Below, piece by piece: positions 55,330-64,000 of a DNA stretch of 64,000 nucleotides. The position numbers and the translations under genes were made by a program. Under the pieces are notes generated by a model that searched no databases, was not told where the DNA came from, and saw nothing but the letters and a program-made list of their open reading frames with translations. Each line of letters starts with the position of its first letter. Within the stretch, counting starts at the first letter, position 1. The stretch covers positions 806,001 to 870,000 of the forward strand of contig NC_056006.1 of NCBI RefSeq assembly GCF_018446385.1, written 5' to 3'. The DNA is from Zingiber officinale. Its lineage: Eukaryota; Streptophyta; Magnoliopsida; Zingiberales; Zingiberaceae.

Positions 55330-55337
55330 GGGCAGAC
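55330..55337. other. 8-bp target-site duplication GGGCAGAC (right copy)
   Basis: Repeat of 54759-54766. Confidence 0.9.
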
Positions 55338-55410
55338 CCCCAGATCGAGTCCTTGTCAGACCTCCAGATCAATTCCTGGTCAGGTCTCTGGATCACCTCT
55401 TGGTCGGGAG
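55338..55410 (+). repeat. TCTCCAGATCA-family minisatellite, right part
   Basis: Continuation of the 54490 array after the hAT element, grading into the 70-bp array. Confidence 0.75.
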
Positions 55411-57990
55411 TCCAGACTCTCGTCCCAATGCGAGTTATAAGTGAGCATGCTCTCACGCTTACAGACTCTCATCCCAGCGCAAGTTATAAGTGAGCATGCT
55501 CTTGTTAGTAATTAGCCCTAAGAGCCAATTATGAGAGATTAGGCTTTTTGGATTAATCATTGAGTTAGACTCGAATGAACCCACTCATTGGATTAAGTGT
55601 AATCCGAATTACACTCATTGAGTTAGACTCAAATAGATCGAATTGTTGGATTGAGTCGAATTGCATGGGAATCAATAGGTTAGACTCATTGGGTGAACTT
55701 GAATTCACCAAGTTGAATGGTTAAAATTCAACCATTGGATTGAATGGTTGATTTTGAGACATTGGATTAGAAGATGAAAGGGTGGAGACTCTTGGTAATC
55801 CATGGGATGGCTATAAATATCATTTGGATAATATTTTTCATAAGATTTTCATCACTTGAGAAGGTGAAAGGTCTCTTTGCTTCTTCTTCATCCTTTCCTT
55901 GCTTGGCCGAACACACCCTTGAAAGTTTCAAGCACAACCCTGTGTGTTCTTCTCCATCTTGTTGAGTTTATGAGACAAACGAAAGCAAGGCATGTTCGTG
56001 TGGATACCGTAGAGGCGCGAACGCTTGATCATGCTGTGATTCGAGCTATCGGGAGATCGTGAGCACGCTTCAAAGGTATAACTCTATCATGTCTTTAGAT
56101 CTAACTTAGTATAAGATTATGTTTCCCTTCACATGGATCTTCTGGAGGAAATAGGTTTTTCCGCTGCGTGTTTGCGTGTTTAAGCAACCTATTCCCTTAT
56201 AGCTCTCATGACCAACAACCTCCCAGTCAGTGTTCCAGACTCTCGCCCTAGTGCGAGTTATAAGTGAGCTTGTTCTCACGACCAATGACCTCCCGGTCGA
56301 TCTTCCAAACTCTCACCCCATCGCTAGTTATAAGTGAACTTGCTCTCACGACCAATGACCTCCCAGTTGGTGCTCCAGACTCTCGCCCCAGCACGAGTTA
56401 TAAGTGAGCATGCTCTCACGACCAACGACCTCCTGGTCGGTGTTCCAGACTCTCACTCCAGCGTAAGTTATAAGTGAGCTTGCTCTCATAACCAACGGCC
56501 TCCCGGTCGATGTTTTAGACTCTCGCCCCAGCGTGAGTTATAAGTGAGCTTGCTCTCATGACCAACGACCTCCTGGTCGGTGTTCCGAACTCTCGCCCTA
56601 GCGTGAGTTATAAGTGAGCATGCTCTCATGACCAACGACCTCCCGGTCGGTGTTCCAAACTCTCGCTCCAGTGCGAATTATAAGTGAGCCTACTCTCACG
56701 ACCAACGACCTCTCGGTCATGATTTCAGAATCTCACCCCAACGCGAGTTATAAGTGAGCATGCTCTCACGACCAACGACCTCCCAATCGATGTTCCAGAC
56801 TCTCGCCCCAGTGTGAGTTATAAGTGAGCATACTCTCATAACCAACGACCTCTCGGTCGGTGTTCTAGACTCTAGCCCCAGCGTGAGTTATAAGTGAGCC
56901 TGCTCTCACGACTAACGACCTCCCGGTCAGTGTTCCAGAATCTCGCCCCAGCGCGAGTTATAAGTAAGCATACTCTCATAACCAACGACCTCCAGTGAGC
57001 ATGCTCTCACGACCAATGACCTCCCGATCGGTGTTCCAGACTCTCGCCCTAGCGCGAGTTATAAGTGAGCATGCTCTCATGACCAACGACCTCCCGGTCG
57101 TTGTTCCAGAGTCTCGCCCCAGCGTGAGTTATAAGTGAGCTTTCTCTCACGACCAACGACCTCCCGGTCGATGTTCCAGACTCTCGCCCCAACGCAAATT
57201 ATAAGTGAGCATGCTCTCACGACCAACAACCTCTCGGTCGATATTCCAGACTCCCGCCCTAGCGCGAGTTATAAGTGAGCCTGCTCTCACGACCAACAAC
57301 CTCTTGGTCAGGATTCCAGACTCTTGCCCCAGTGTGAATTATAAGTGAGAATGCTCTCACGACCAACGACCTCTCGGTCGGTGTTCCAGACTCTCGCCCC
57401 AGCGCGAGTTATAAGTGAGCATGCTCTCACGACCAACGACCTCCCGGTCGGTGTTCTAGACTTTCGCCCCAGCGTGAGTTATAAGTGAGCTTACTCTCAT
57501 GACCAATGACCTTCGGGTCAGTGTTCCAGACTCTCGTCCCAACGTGAGTTATAAGTGAGCTTGCTCTCACGACCAACGACTTCCCGGTCGGTGTTCCAGA
57601 CTCTCGCCTTAGCGCGAGTTATAAGTGAACTTGCTCTTACGACCAACGACCTCCCGGTTAGTGTTCCAGACTCTTGCCCCAGTGCGAGTTATAAGTGAGC
57701 ATGCTCTCACGACCAATGACTTCCCGGTCGGTGTTCCAGACTCTCTCCCCAACGCATTATAAGTGAGCATGCTCTCACGACCAACGACCTCTCGGTCGGG
57801 ATTCTAGACTTTAGCCCTAGCTCGAGTTATAAGTGAGTATGCTCTCATGCTTCCAGACTCTTGCCCTAGCACGAGTTATTCACAAATAAACAACTTTACG
57901 GTCAGGCTTTTCAAACTCTTGCCTCAGCGCAAGCTACAAGCAAACATATTCTCATACTTAATAATTCATTGGTTGGTTTTCCACACTCTT
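55411..57990 (+). repeat. 70-bp tandem array in the Tat-like element
   Basis: About 26 copies of a 70-bp unit (period measured between AGACTCTCGCCCC words at 56241, 56311 and 56381), interrupted once by the lone LTR at 55503-56201. Key words are GCGAGTTATAAGTGAGC, GAGCATGCTC (palindrome) and CCTCCCGGTCGGTG. A few units are truncated (near 56990). 70 is not a multiple of three, so it is not protein repeat coding. Copies degrade toward both ends. Confidence 0.92.
55503..56201 (+). mobile_element. Probable solo LTR inserted in the 70-bp array
   Basis: 699 bp starting TGTTAGTAATTAGCCC, with the 5-bp repeat GCTCT on both sides (55498-55502 and 56202-56206). Array sequence flanks it exactly. A GCTATAAATATC TATA box at 55810 and a pyrimidine-rich R/U5-like tail fit a copia LTR. 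The right end CCCTTATA lacks the expected CA, so the 3' terminus is mutated or misplaced. No internal genes. Confidence 0.6.
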
Positions 57991-58242
57991 GTTCGCAAGC
58001 GAGTTTTCTGTAAGCACGACTTGCACTTATCCTCCTCAAGGTTCACTTAAAAAAGAGAAGTACCAAGGATGAAAAGGAAACACAAGAGAAAGACATAAAT
58101 AGAGACCCATAACCCAACCAGATCGACATTTATTTAATAAAGTTTAAGAGACATTCTTTAAAGTTCATATCATTATACTGAGAATATAAGTAGTCCTAAC
58201 CCTCTTTTAAATAGCAATAGCAGGTCCGCACCTTGGGCAAGA

Positions 58243-58671
58243 TCAATCTGCCTGACCTGCCCGCTCCAAATGGGCTCGGACTTGGGTTAGCTCTGCCTTG
58301 ATGCATTGAATGGTGCGATGTTGTTGGACAATGGTTTCATCTTTCATCCGACTTTCTTCTTGGAGAAGGGTTAGAGAGTCATCATGTTTTACTTTCAAAT
58401 AGGCAATGAAGTAAATTTGGCTCTCCAGGTCTGAATAAGCATTATGTTTCAAGGCCGCCTCAGCTCGAGTCATGGACTTAGTTGCTAGCCAAAGTTCTAA
58501 CATTTCTCGATGAAGGGAAGACTGAAGGTCCCTGCTCTGCATCATCTCAAATAAGGCTTCATCCTTCTGGGCAAGTAACTGAGTCAGATGAGTAAACTGT
58601 TGGCGCAAAGATGACACCTCGTCGAACTCCCGATGGATTCCATGGTGCGAAGAAGTTAGCAAGGAAAGCAT
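58243..58671 (-). pseudogene. Antisense coiled-coil ORF in the Tat-like element
   Basis: 142 codons, strongly helical and charged (REFDEVSSLRQQFTHLTQLL, AELTQVRAHLERAG). It resembles the coiled-coil ends seen in antisense Tat ORFs, but there is no domain match I can name. Same strand as copies A and B, just upstream of the PPT. It may be the tail of a further antisense gene cut off by array growth. Confidence 0.45.
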
Positions 58672-58960
58672 AAGGGCATAAGAGGAGTCAACCCTTTTTA
58701 AGGATAAAGATATGAAGAGTTATCCTCGAAGCATGCAACGATATATGAGAAACAGTGTTGCATTCAAAGACATGTTACATATCCAAATATCTGAGAATTG
58801 ACACAATGGGCACAGACATTTGGGAAATGACGTAGCATTTGAGAACATGGTAAATGTCCGAAGATCTGGGGAAAAGGAGCAGTAGTTAAAGTCACAATGA
58901 TAAGGCCAAGTGAAACCAGAGTCTGGGTCTAGTCAGTTGGACCTGAGCCTCCTTCGATTA
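58672..58960. other. Tat-like element 3' untranslated region
   Basis: Non-coding sequence between the antisense ORF and the PPT. Confidence 0.5.
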
Positions 58961-58975
58961 GACTTGGGGGAGGCT
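58961..58975 (+). promoter_or_regulatory. PPT of the Tat-like element
   Basis: GACTTGGGGGAGGCT directly precedes the LTR start TGTGATACGG. Confidence 0.7.
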
Positions 58976-59868
58976 TGTGATACGGTACATAATGGTAGGG
59001 TCCGGTCATCAGAAATCAAGGGGACATGGCAGTCATAAGTCAAGGGGATGTGACAGTTAACATACGGAGTAGGACCACCTGAGGCCATCCGGCATGTAAA
59101 ACCAGGGTGGGGTCTTCCCGTCAAGAAATCTAGTTTGCGGCATGGCGCGTGATCAAGACGAAGCCCGACCTGTCTTCACTGGTCGGGTTTCCTCAAGCTA
59201 GCCCGCATAAACAGACTTGTCATTCTCGGTCGGATCTAAATCATGATAGCGGGGAGAAAGGGACTTTGGTCGCGCCCATTCGTCCATCCAATCTGTTCAT
59301 CAGAACTTAGTAGACTGCCCCGGGTTACCTCGGTCACACCCGGGCATGATAGAAGGTGCTACATGATAACATGTCAGGAAATCGTAACCACCTGTTAGAG
59401 AATAACTATTGCATGTTTGGGAATATTCCAACGATTGGGGTTATCTGCAAATAGAACCTTCCTCCAGTCTATAGAAGAAGGCCACATGTCCTCCATCACC
59501 CGACAAAGTCTTGACACCCGACAAAGTCTTGACACCCGACACCCTTTGGTAGAGGTCAGTCTCCAGCTCCAGAAGGTACACATTATCATATAAAAAGGGA
59601 TATTTTCTCCCTTGCGCAGGTACGCTCATTCGCACATTGGTCTTTTACTTTTCTTCTTCCTTCGTATATTGTTCTTCTGGGGAAAAAGTACCTGACTTGA
59701 GCGTCGGAGGGTCTAATCCGAGGACTTTTTCCTTGGTTCTCGGCCTCTAACGTTCCGTATGCTTGTCTAAGTGTATTCAGAGTTCTAGTACCACCGGCAT
59801 AGGCCCAACAGTCCTTTAGGACCATGTGGGGGTTCGTTCTCTGAAGCTCGTATGACCGCAGCATCACA
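58976..59868 (+). mobile_element. 3' LTR of the Tat-like element
   Basis: 893 bp, TGTGATACGG...GCATCACA, inverted ends with one mismatch. ATATAAAAAGGGA at 59585 is a TATA box. The text TGACTTGAGCGTCGGAGGG after it is a conserved LTR segment I associate with Tat elements. CCGACAAAGTCTTGACAC is duplicated at about 59501-59538. The right end is the less certain boundary. Confidence 0.65.
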
Positions 59869-61229
59869 GTCTCTACCACGTCAACGCCAGCGACACTTCA
59901 TCCGATCTCTGTCTGACTCAGATTTCAGACAAGATCATGATAAATTAGAGAAAAATAAGAAATTGAAAATAGAAAAATCAAATAAGCATGAAAATAGCTT
60001 AGAAAGGATGGTAAGTTGCAAAATCTACAGGAAAAAGACATTCGGTTACTCAGAGTAAAATCAAAATAGGAACTTTAATATCTGTGATTTCTGATTAATG
60101 CCAAGTCATGAATGAGCCTTCTAAGAGGGCAAAATGTTCCCATAGCTAAAAACTGACATTGAGCTAACAGTTACTAGTTCTAATGGTAAGCAAGCTAGAT
60201 CCATACTCAAAGTTCACCGGTTCAAATTCGAATAATGAAATTGTCGTAAAGGATTTAATCTTGTTGTTCTTGCCCCGAAAGGAGTAGTATAACATCCAAT
60301 GTAGTGCGGATACACACCGCATGGCCAAGACAAAAAAAAACTTGTAATTGACAGGAATTCTGGTATGAGATTTTTAGTAAGCATGATATTTCTCTTACTT
60401 CTGATTTGAGCCCTAAAGTATGAAACTTGAGGATAATACACACACACCCAACCCAATGCCCATTCAAGTTCTTGGTACTGCCTATTACAGTAAACTAGTA
60501 AAGTAAAACATATTAGACCCATGAGTTGTCAACAACTAAGTAAACTCGCACCAGTTTTTTTGGGTGAATTTAACTTGCACCAGTTTTTTTTTTGTGAATT
60601 AAACAAAATTGCACCAGTTAAGTGAAGAATATGCACCAATCGCCGTGTAGCACATTTAAGATTTAGTCTGTAAGCTTTATCAGAAAAAAAAAAAAGAAGC
60701 AAAACAATGTAAGAGAGTCTATTTTGCTATCTTTGCGTTAAAGTTAGTGTGATAGAATGCTAAAAGATTAGAGAGCAAATCGTAGTAACAATACCAGGAG
60801 ATGTCCAGCACTCCAATTCAGAACTCCTAAGCTAACTAATCTAAGAAACTGTGTACTGCACTTCTGGTAAATAGATGGGAGGATGAGTTCCTGTTTCCAT
60901 AGGCATACCTAAGGAAGCTTGTGCCTAAAGAATTGGCCAAAATGGAAAATACCCCAAACAAAACAATGAAGCCACATTCTACGAGCGAAATATCAGGTGA
61001 ATTTGCTTAGATAAAACCTGCCTACATATGGAAATATACATGGACTGACTATCCAAGACACAGAAACAAGATTTTGTAAACATCTTGTGGCTCATAACCA
61101 AGTCTATTCGTTTCCCTTCAAGACCATCCAAAAAAGGTATCATTATTACACATTTGTTAGTGCTTCCAAACTATTTTTAATTTGGTGAATGAAGCAAAGA
61201 AGAAGATTGAAAAACTCATCAATAGGAGA
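59869..61229. other. Region without a recognisable gene
   Basis: AT-rich. It holds the possible SINE at about 60165-60345 and a duplicated CACCAGTTTTTTT word (60550-60595). If the UBC fragment had further exons they should lie here on the minus strand, but I see none. Confidence 0.5.
60165..60345 (+). repeat. Possible tRNA-derived SINE
   Basis: CTAATGGTAAGCAAG (A-box-like, 60180) and GGTTCAAATTCGAA (B box, 60220), about 40 bp apart, are followed by a non-tRNA body (TTGTCGTAAAGGATTTAATC, CCCCGAAAGGAGTAGTA, GTGCGGATACACACCGCATG). That is the expected SINE head and body. No clear target duplication, and the 3' end is uncertain. Confidence 0.4.
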
Positions 61230-61233
61230 TGAC

Positions 61234-61427
61234 ATACTCTGTTTTGGTGCATGGAAGTCCACGAAGAACACTGGCATCTTATCATTCGGCATCTCTACCT
61301 TATAGTCACTCATAATTCTGCATACGGATCGATAGAAAAAGGAAAAAGAACAAAAACAAGAATTTTAGGTGAAAGTATCTACACTACGATGAGGTCCCAT
61401 CTGGCGGAGCTTTCTTGGAGACGACAT
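61234..61427 (-). pseudogene. Ubiquitin-conjugating enzyme E2 (UBC4/5-type) 5' fragment
   Basis: The minus strand from 61427 reads MSSPRKLRQMG, resembling the MSSPSKRREM start of plant UBC4/5-type E2 enzymes. After an AG acceptor-like site, 61313-61236 reads MSDYKVEMPNDKMPVFFVDF and HAPKQS, matching the second exon. E2 enzymes carry ubiquitin on a cysteine. The catalytic-Cys region and all later exons are absent and the first exon is altered after QM. It is therefore a fragment or pseudogene. The 160-codon plus-strand ORF (61251-61733) is its shadow. Confidence 0.65.
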
Positions 61428-61830
61428 CACGATTCCACGCCCTCGATCAGGTCTGATGGTGATCCAGGGGAATGGGAAGAAGAAATGGCGGCAAGCGGTG
61501 GTGTAAAAATTCTTCCTTTCTTCGTCCTCCACAGTGAAATAGCAAAGGAAAGGAAGAAGGAGAAGAGAAAGTGGTTTAAAAACCAAATCCAGTCCCCGAA
61601 GCTTATTCATCCTTCGCCTCCTGGAACCCTATGTGCAGAATCGAGCAATTTTTACTGCGGAGGAACGTCGGCGACGGACAGGAGTTTGACAGAGGAGCAT
61701 CTCGCCATTTTAGTCCCACCTCGCGTATCTTAAAAGTTTATCCTCGAGTCGAGTCAGAAGTATTCGATTCCTTAAGGACTGAAGAGTCGGTACCCAGGGA
61801 GCAGATTTAAATTAGTAGTCTTTTTAGGTT
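61428..61830. other. Upstream region of the UBC fragment
   Basis: GC-richer, 5'-UTR-like sequence on the minus strand, with no further gene seen. Confidence 0.4.
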
Positions 61831-61834
61831 CAGC

Positions 61835-62780
61835 GGGCGTCTATTTGGAATGGGTTGGGTCAGTTGGGCTTCGGGTCAGGTGTGGCGCCCGAGCAAGTGG
61901 CCCAGTTGGTTGGGCTGGGGCAGGCAACAGGTTGGAATTGGCTGATGGCCCAGTTGGGCAGTATTTGGGCCAAAAACCCAGTTGGGCGGTGTTTTGGCAA
62001 GTTACTTCGGTTCAGACGTGGGTGAGTTGGAATGGGCCGGGCCAGTTGGGCGGTGCTTCGAGTTAAGTGTGTCACCCGAACAAGTTGGGAATTGGATGAT
62101 GGCCCAGTCGGGTGGGTTTGGTTTGGGGCAGGCAACAAGTTAGGCTGGGCCAGTTGGAGTTCAGTTCAAGTGTGGGTCCTGAACAAGCGGCATAGTTGGG
62201 TTGGGTTGGGGCAGGCAACAGGTTTGGAATGGGCTGATTGGGAACTTGGGCCGGATTTGTGTTCTGTTGGCCGATGGGCTGTTTTTTGCAGGTACACACA
62301 TATACTGGTCTGAGTCCCGCTTCAAGTAGAATCCGAGAAGCCTCTCCCAGTTGGGCGGTGTTTGGGCAAGTTACTTCGGTTCAGACGTGGGTAAGTTGGA
62401 ATGGGCGGGGCCAGTTGGGCGGTGCTTCGAGTTAGGTGTGTCACCCGAACAAGTTGGGAATTGGATGATGGCCCAGTTGGGTGGGTTTGGTTTGGGGTAG
62501 GCAACAGGTTAGATTGGGTCAGTTGGACTTCGGTTCAGGCGTGGGCCCTGAACAAGTAGCACAGTTGGGTTGGGCTGGGGCAGGCAAAAGGTTTGGAATG
62601 GGCTGATTGGGAACTTGGGCCGGATTTGTGTTCTGTTGGCCGATGGGTTGTTTTTTGCAGGTACACACATATACTGGTCTAAGTCCCGTTTCAGGTAGAA
62701 TCTGAGAAGCCTCTCCAGATCCGGGCTTCGGGTCAGGTCTTAGGCCTGAACAAGTGGTCCAACTGGGTGGAGGCCAGGGC
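61835..62780. repeat. 368-bp direct duplication in a region of smaller repeats
   Basis: 61978-62345 and 62346-62716 are near-identical copies (both start CCCAGTTGGGCGGTGTTT). Within and around them a shorter, irregular unit with GGCCCAGTTGGG and GGGCAGGCAACAGGTT words recurs. The overlapping ORFs on both strands are artefacts of the repeat. Confidence 0.9.
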
Positions 62781-64000
62781 AAGTTGCAATGGGCTGATTA
62801 GTTCGGATCAGGTGCGAATTGCGTTAGGCCCGAGTCAGAGGGTATTGGTTAGGTGTCCAGGTTTAGGGTTTAGGAGCTCAGATTGTTTTTGGATTGAATT
62901 TAGATTTAGGGTTTAGAATTTATATCCGTTGTAAAATTAATGAACACTATTTTGCATGTGATAAAACAGCACTTGTTTCAATGAATTTATCCATGTTGTA
63001 AAATAGTTATTGCAAAAGAAACCGTGAAATTGCTCTTGTTTCTCTCTCTTAGATAATGAATATATCAGCAACATATTTTATAGTTTGTATGCTCAAAGGG
63101 ATTTCTGTTAGGAATATTGTTTTTCTTCACAAACACTTATTCAACTCTTTTAAATAGCAAAAGAAGATGAGTTTGATAACGCTACTGCATCTCCTGAATT
63201 ACTATTATCTAATACTTGGAAAGCAATATTAATGATAATAACTAAGGACCACTTGTGTGTTATTCTATATGGAGCTGTGTCCAAGATTACAAGTCATCCT
63301 TGATGATCTTGCCTTTAATTTGTTTTATTTTCCCTGGCAACTAACTACATAGAAGCGAAGAACGAGTGGATAATTCCTTCTCGTGACCCTTTGAATTGAC
63401 TTATAGCCTATCAGTTTTCCACTTTCCCAATGTATTTGAACAATGGCGAGGAATAAAAAATCTTTAGAAAAGTCCCCAAGGTCAAAAGGTTGTCTGCTGA
63501 TCTTTTCTTTGTTGCTTAGAGGAAAAGTTAAATAGGAAATTGACAGTTGAGACAAAAGAAAATGAGGTCACTTGTTGGAAAGAGTCCCACAATAATTATG
63601 CAAGCGTTTGACAATGTCACACGGTTCTTCAAGAGGAAGGAAGGAATGTCTTAGCTAGCATCTCGCTTTGGGTTGACACGTTCGTTTCATCTGTTCCATT
63701 GACCTATATATGTTTTCTGAACACCCATCGTCAACCCTATTACTCACCCCAGCTTTTAGGAAAATAGCTAATTAGTATGAGTCTTTGGTTAAATTATCCA
63801 TTTCATCAGTCTCGAAACCTTTTCGAGGTCAGTCTTTAAATATATGTACAAAGCTAAGGTGGAAGCATGTAGTTTATTCTCAATGCTAAATTCCAATTGC
63901 GTCCATCTTTATTCTCAATGCTTCTCCCTCCTTTTGCTCTCCTTTTTCTTCCTAGTGCTTATCTCCTCATTCATTTGATTGGATTAAATAAGAAGGGTAC
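62781..64000. other. Right-end region without a recognisable gene
   Basis: AT-rich sequence. Two short TTTAGGG-type words occur at 62861-62874 and 62899-62918. A CCTATATATG box at 63701 and a pyrimidine-rich stretch at 63905-63960 could be a promoter and 5' leader of a gene beginning beyond the window; this is not supported further. Confidence 0.35.

Larger units (their letters stand above)
49879..59868 (+). mobile_element. Tat-like Ty3/gypsy element, 3' half
   Basis: No gag-pol is left. What remains is an antisense gene region (two Transposase_28-type ORF copies on the minus strand), a long tandem-repeat region, a coiled-coil antisense ORF, a PPT and a plus-strand 3' LTR. Antisense extra ORFs between pol and the 3' LTR are known from Tat-lineage elements. 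Its 5' side was displaced by the Athila-like insertion at 49878. Confidence 0.7.

Noticed and set aside
55411..57990. CRISPR-like array (regularly spaced repeats)
   Set aside because: The whole 70-bp unit is conserved with no unique spacers, and the context is a plant retrotransposon; it is a tandem satellite-like array.
61251..61733. 160-codon plus-strand ORF
   Set aside because: Antisense of the UBC fragment, whose minus-strand reading gives recognisable E2 sequence and splice-like sites.
62861..62918. Interstitial telomeric repeat
   Set aside because: Only two short TTTAGGG-type words; too few for a telomeric tract.

Overview
This window is a retrotransposon-dominated stretch of a flowering-plant nuclear genome. 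The families seen are Sirevirus-type and Angela-type Ty1/copia, Tekay/Del-, Athila- and Tat-type Ty3/gypsy, a CACTA transposon and a hAT MITE. The LTR and leader sequences look to me like those of Zingiberales (a ginger-like monocot); that is an inference from general familiarity, not a search. I see no intact host gene. The only host-gene traces are fragments carried inside a CACTA element and a short ubiquitin-conjugating-enzyme fragment near the right end.

Layout. 1-7800: non-coding 3' part and 3' LTR of a large Athila-like gypsy element (+). 7824-10404: lone Tekay-family LTR (-), carrying tRNA-like modules. 10405-21226: Angela-type copia element (-), decayed and truncated at its RNase H end, with its 5' LTR at 18605-21226. 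Its leader is split by a gag-only Sirevirus-type element (TR-GAG, 14337-18515) with two LTRs and a perfect 5-bp target duplication. 21227-48088: Sirevirus copia element (+), lacking its 5' end and expanded by AT-rich minisatellites between gag and protease. It is interrupted by a 3.5-kb lone LTR (26381-29855) and by an internally deleted Tekay element (31437-46230). The 3' LTR of that Tekay element contains a 5.4-kb CACTA element (39570-44951) holding pieces of a serine carboxypeptidase-like gene, a DegP14/HtrA-like protease gene and a LINE. 48089-49878: leader and LTR of a second Athila-like element (-). 49879-59868: 3' half of a Tat-like gypsy element with two antisense Transposase_28-type ORF copies, two minisatellite arrays, a hAT MITE, a probable lone LTR and the 3' LTR. 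59869-64000: apparently non-LTR DNA with a possible SINE, the UBC fragment and a 368-bp direct duplication.

The elements form a nest whose order can be read. Tat is interrupted by Athila(-), which is interrupted by Sirevirus. Sirevirus is interrupted separately by Angela (itself hit by TR-GAG), by the lone LTR, and by Tekay (itself hit by CACTA). Four insertions are supported by matching target duplications: CTATT, TTTAC, TTGAT and the 8-bp GGGCAGAC.

Most coding traces are retroelement proteins with stops and frameshifts. The one long intact reading frame is the 473-codon gag of the TR-GAG element. The most interesting objects are the chimeric gene-capturing CACTA element, the duplicated antisense gene with its own TATA box in the Tat element, the gag-only Sirevirus derivative, and the tRNA-like modules in the Tekay LTRs.
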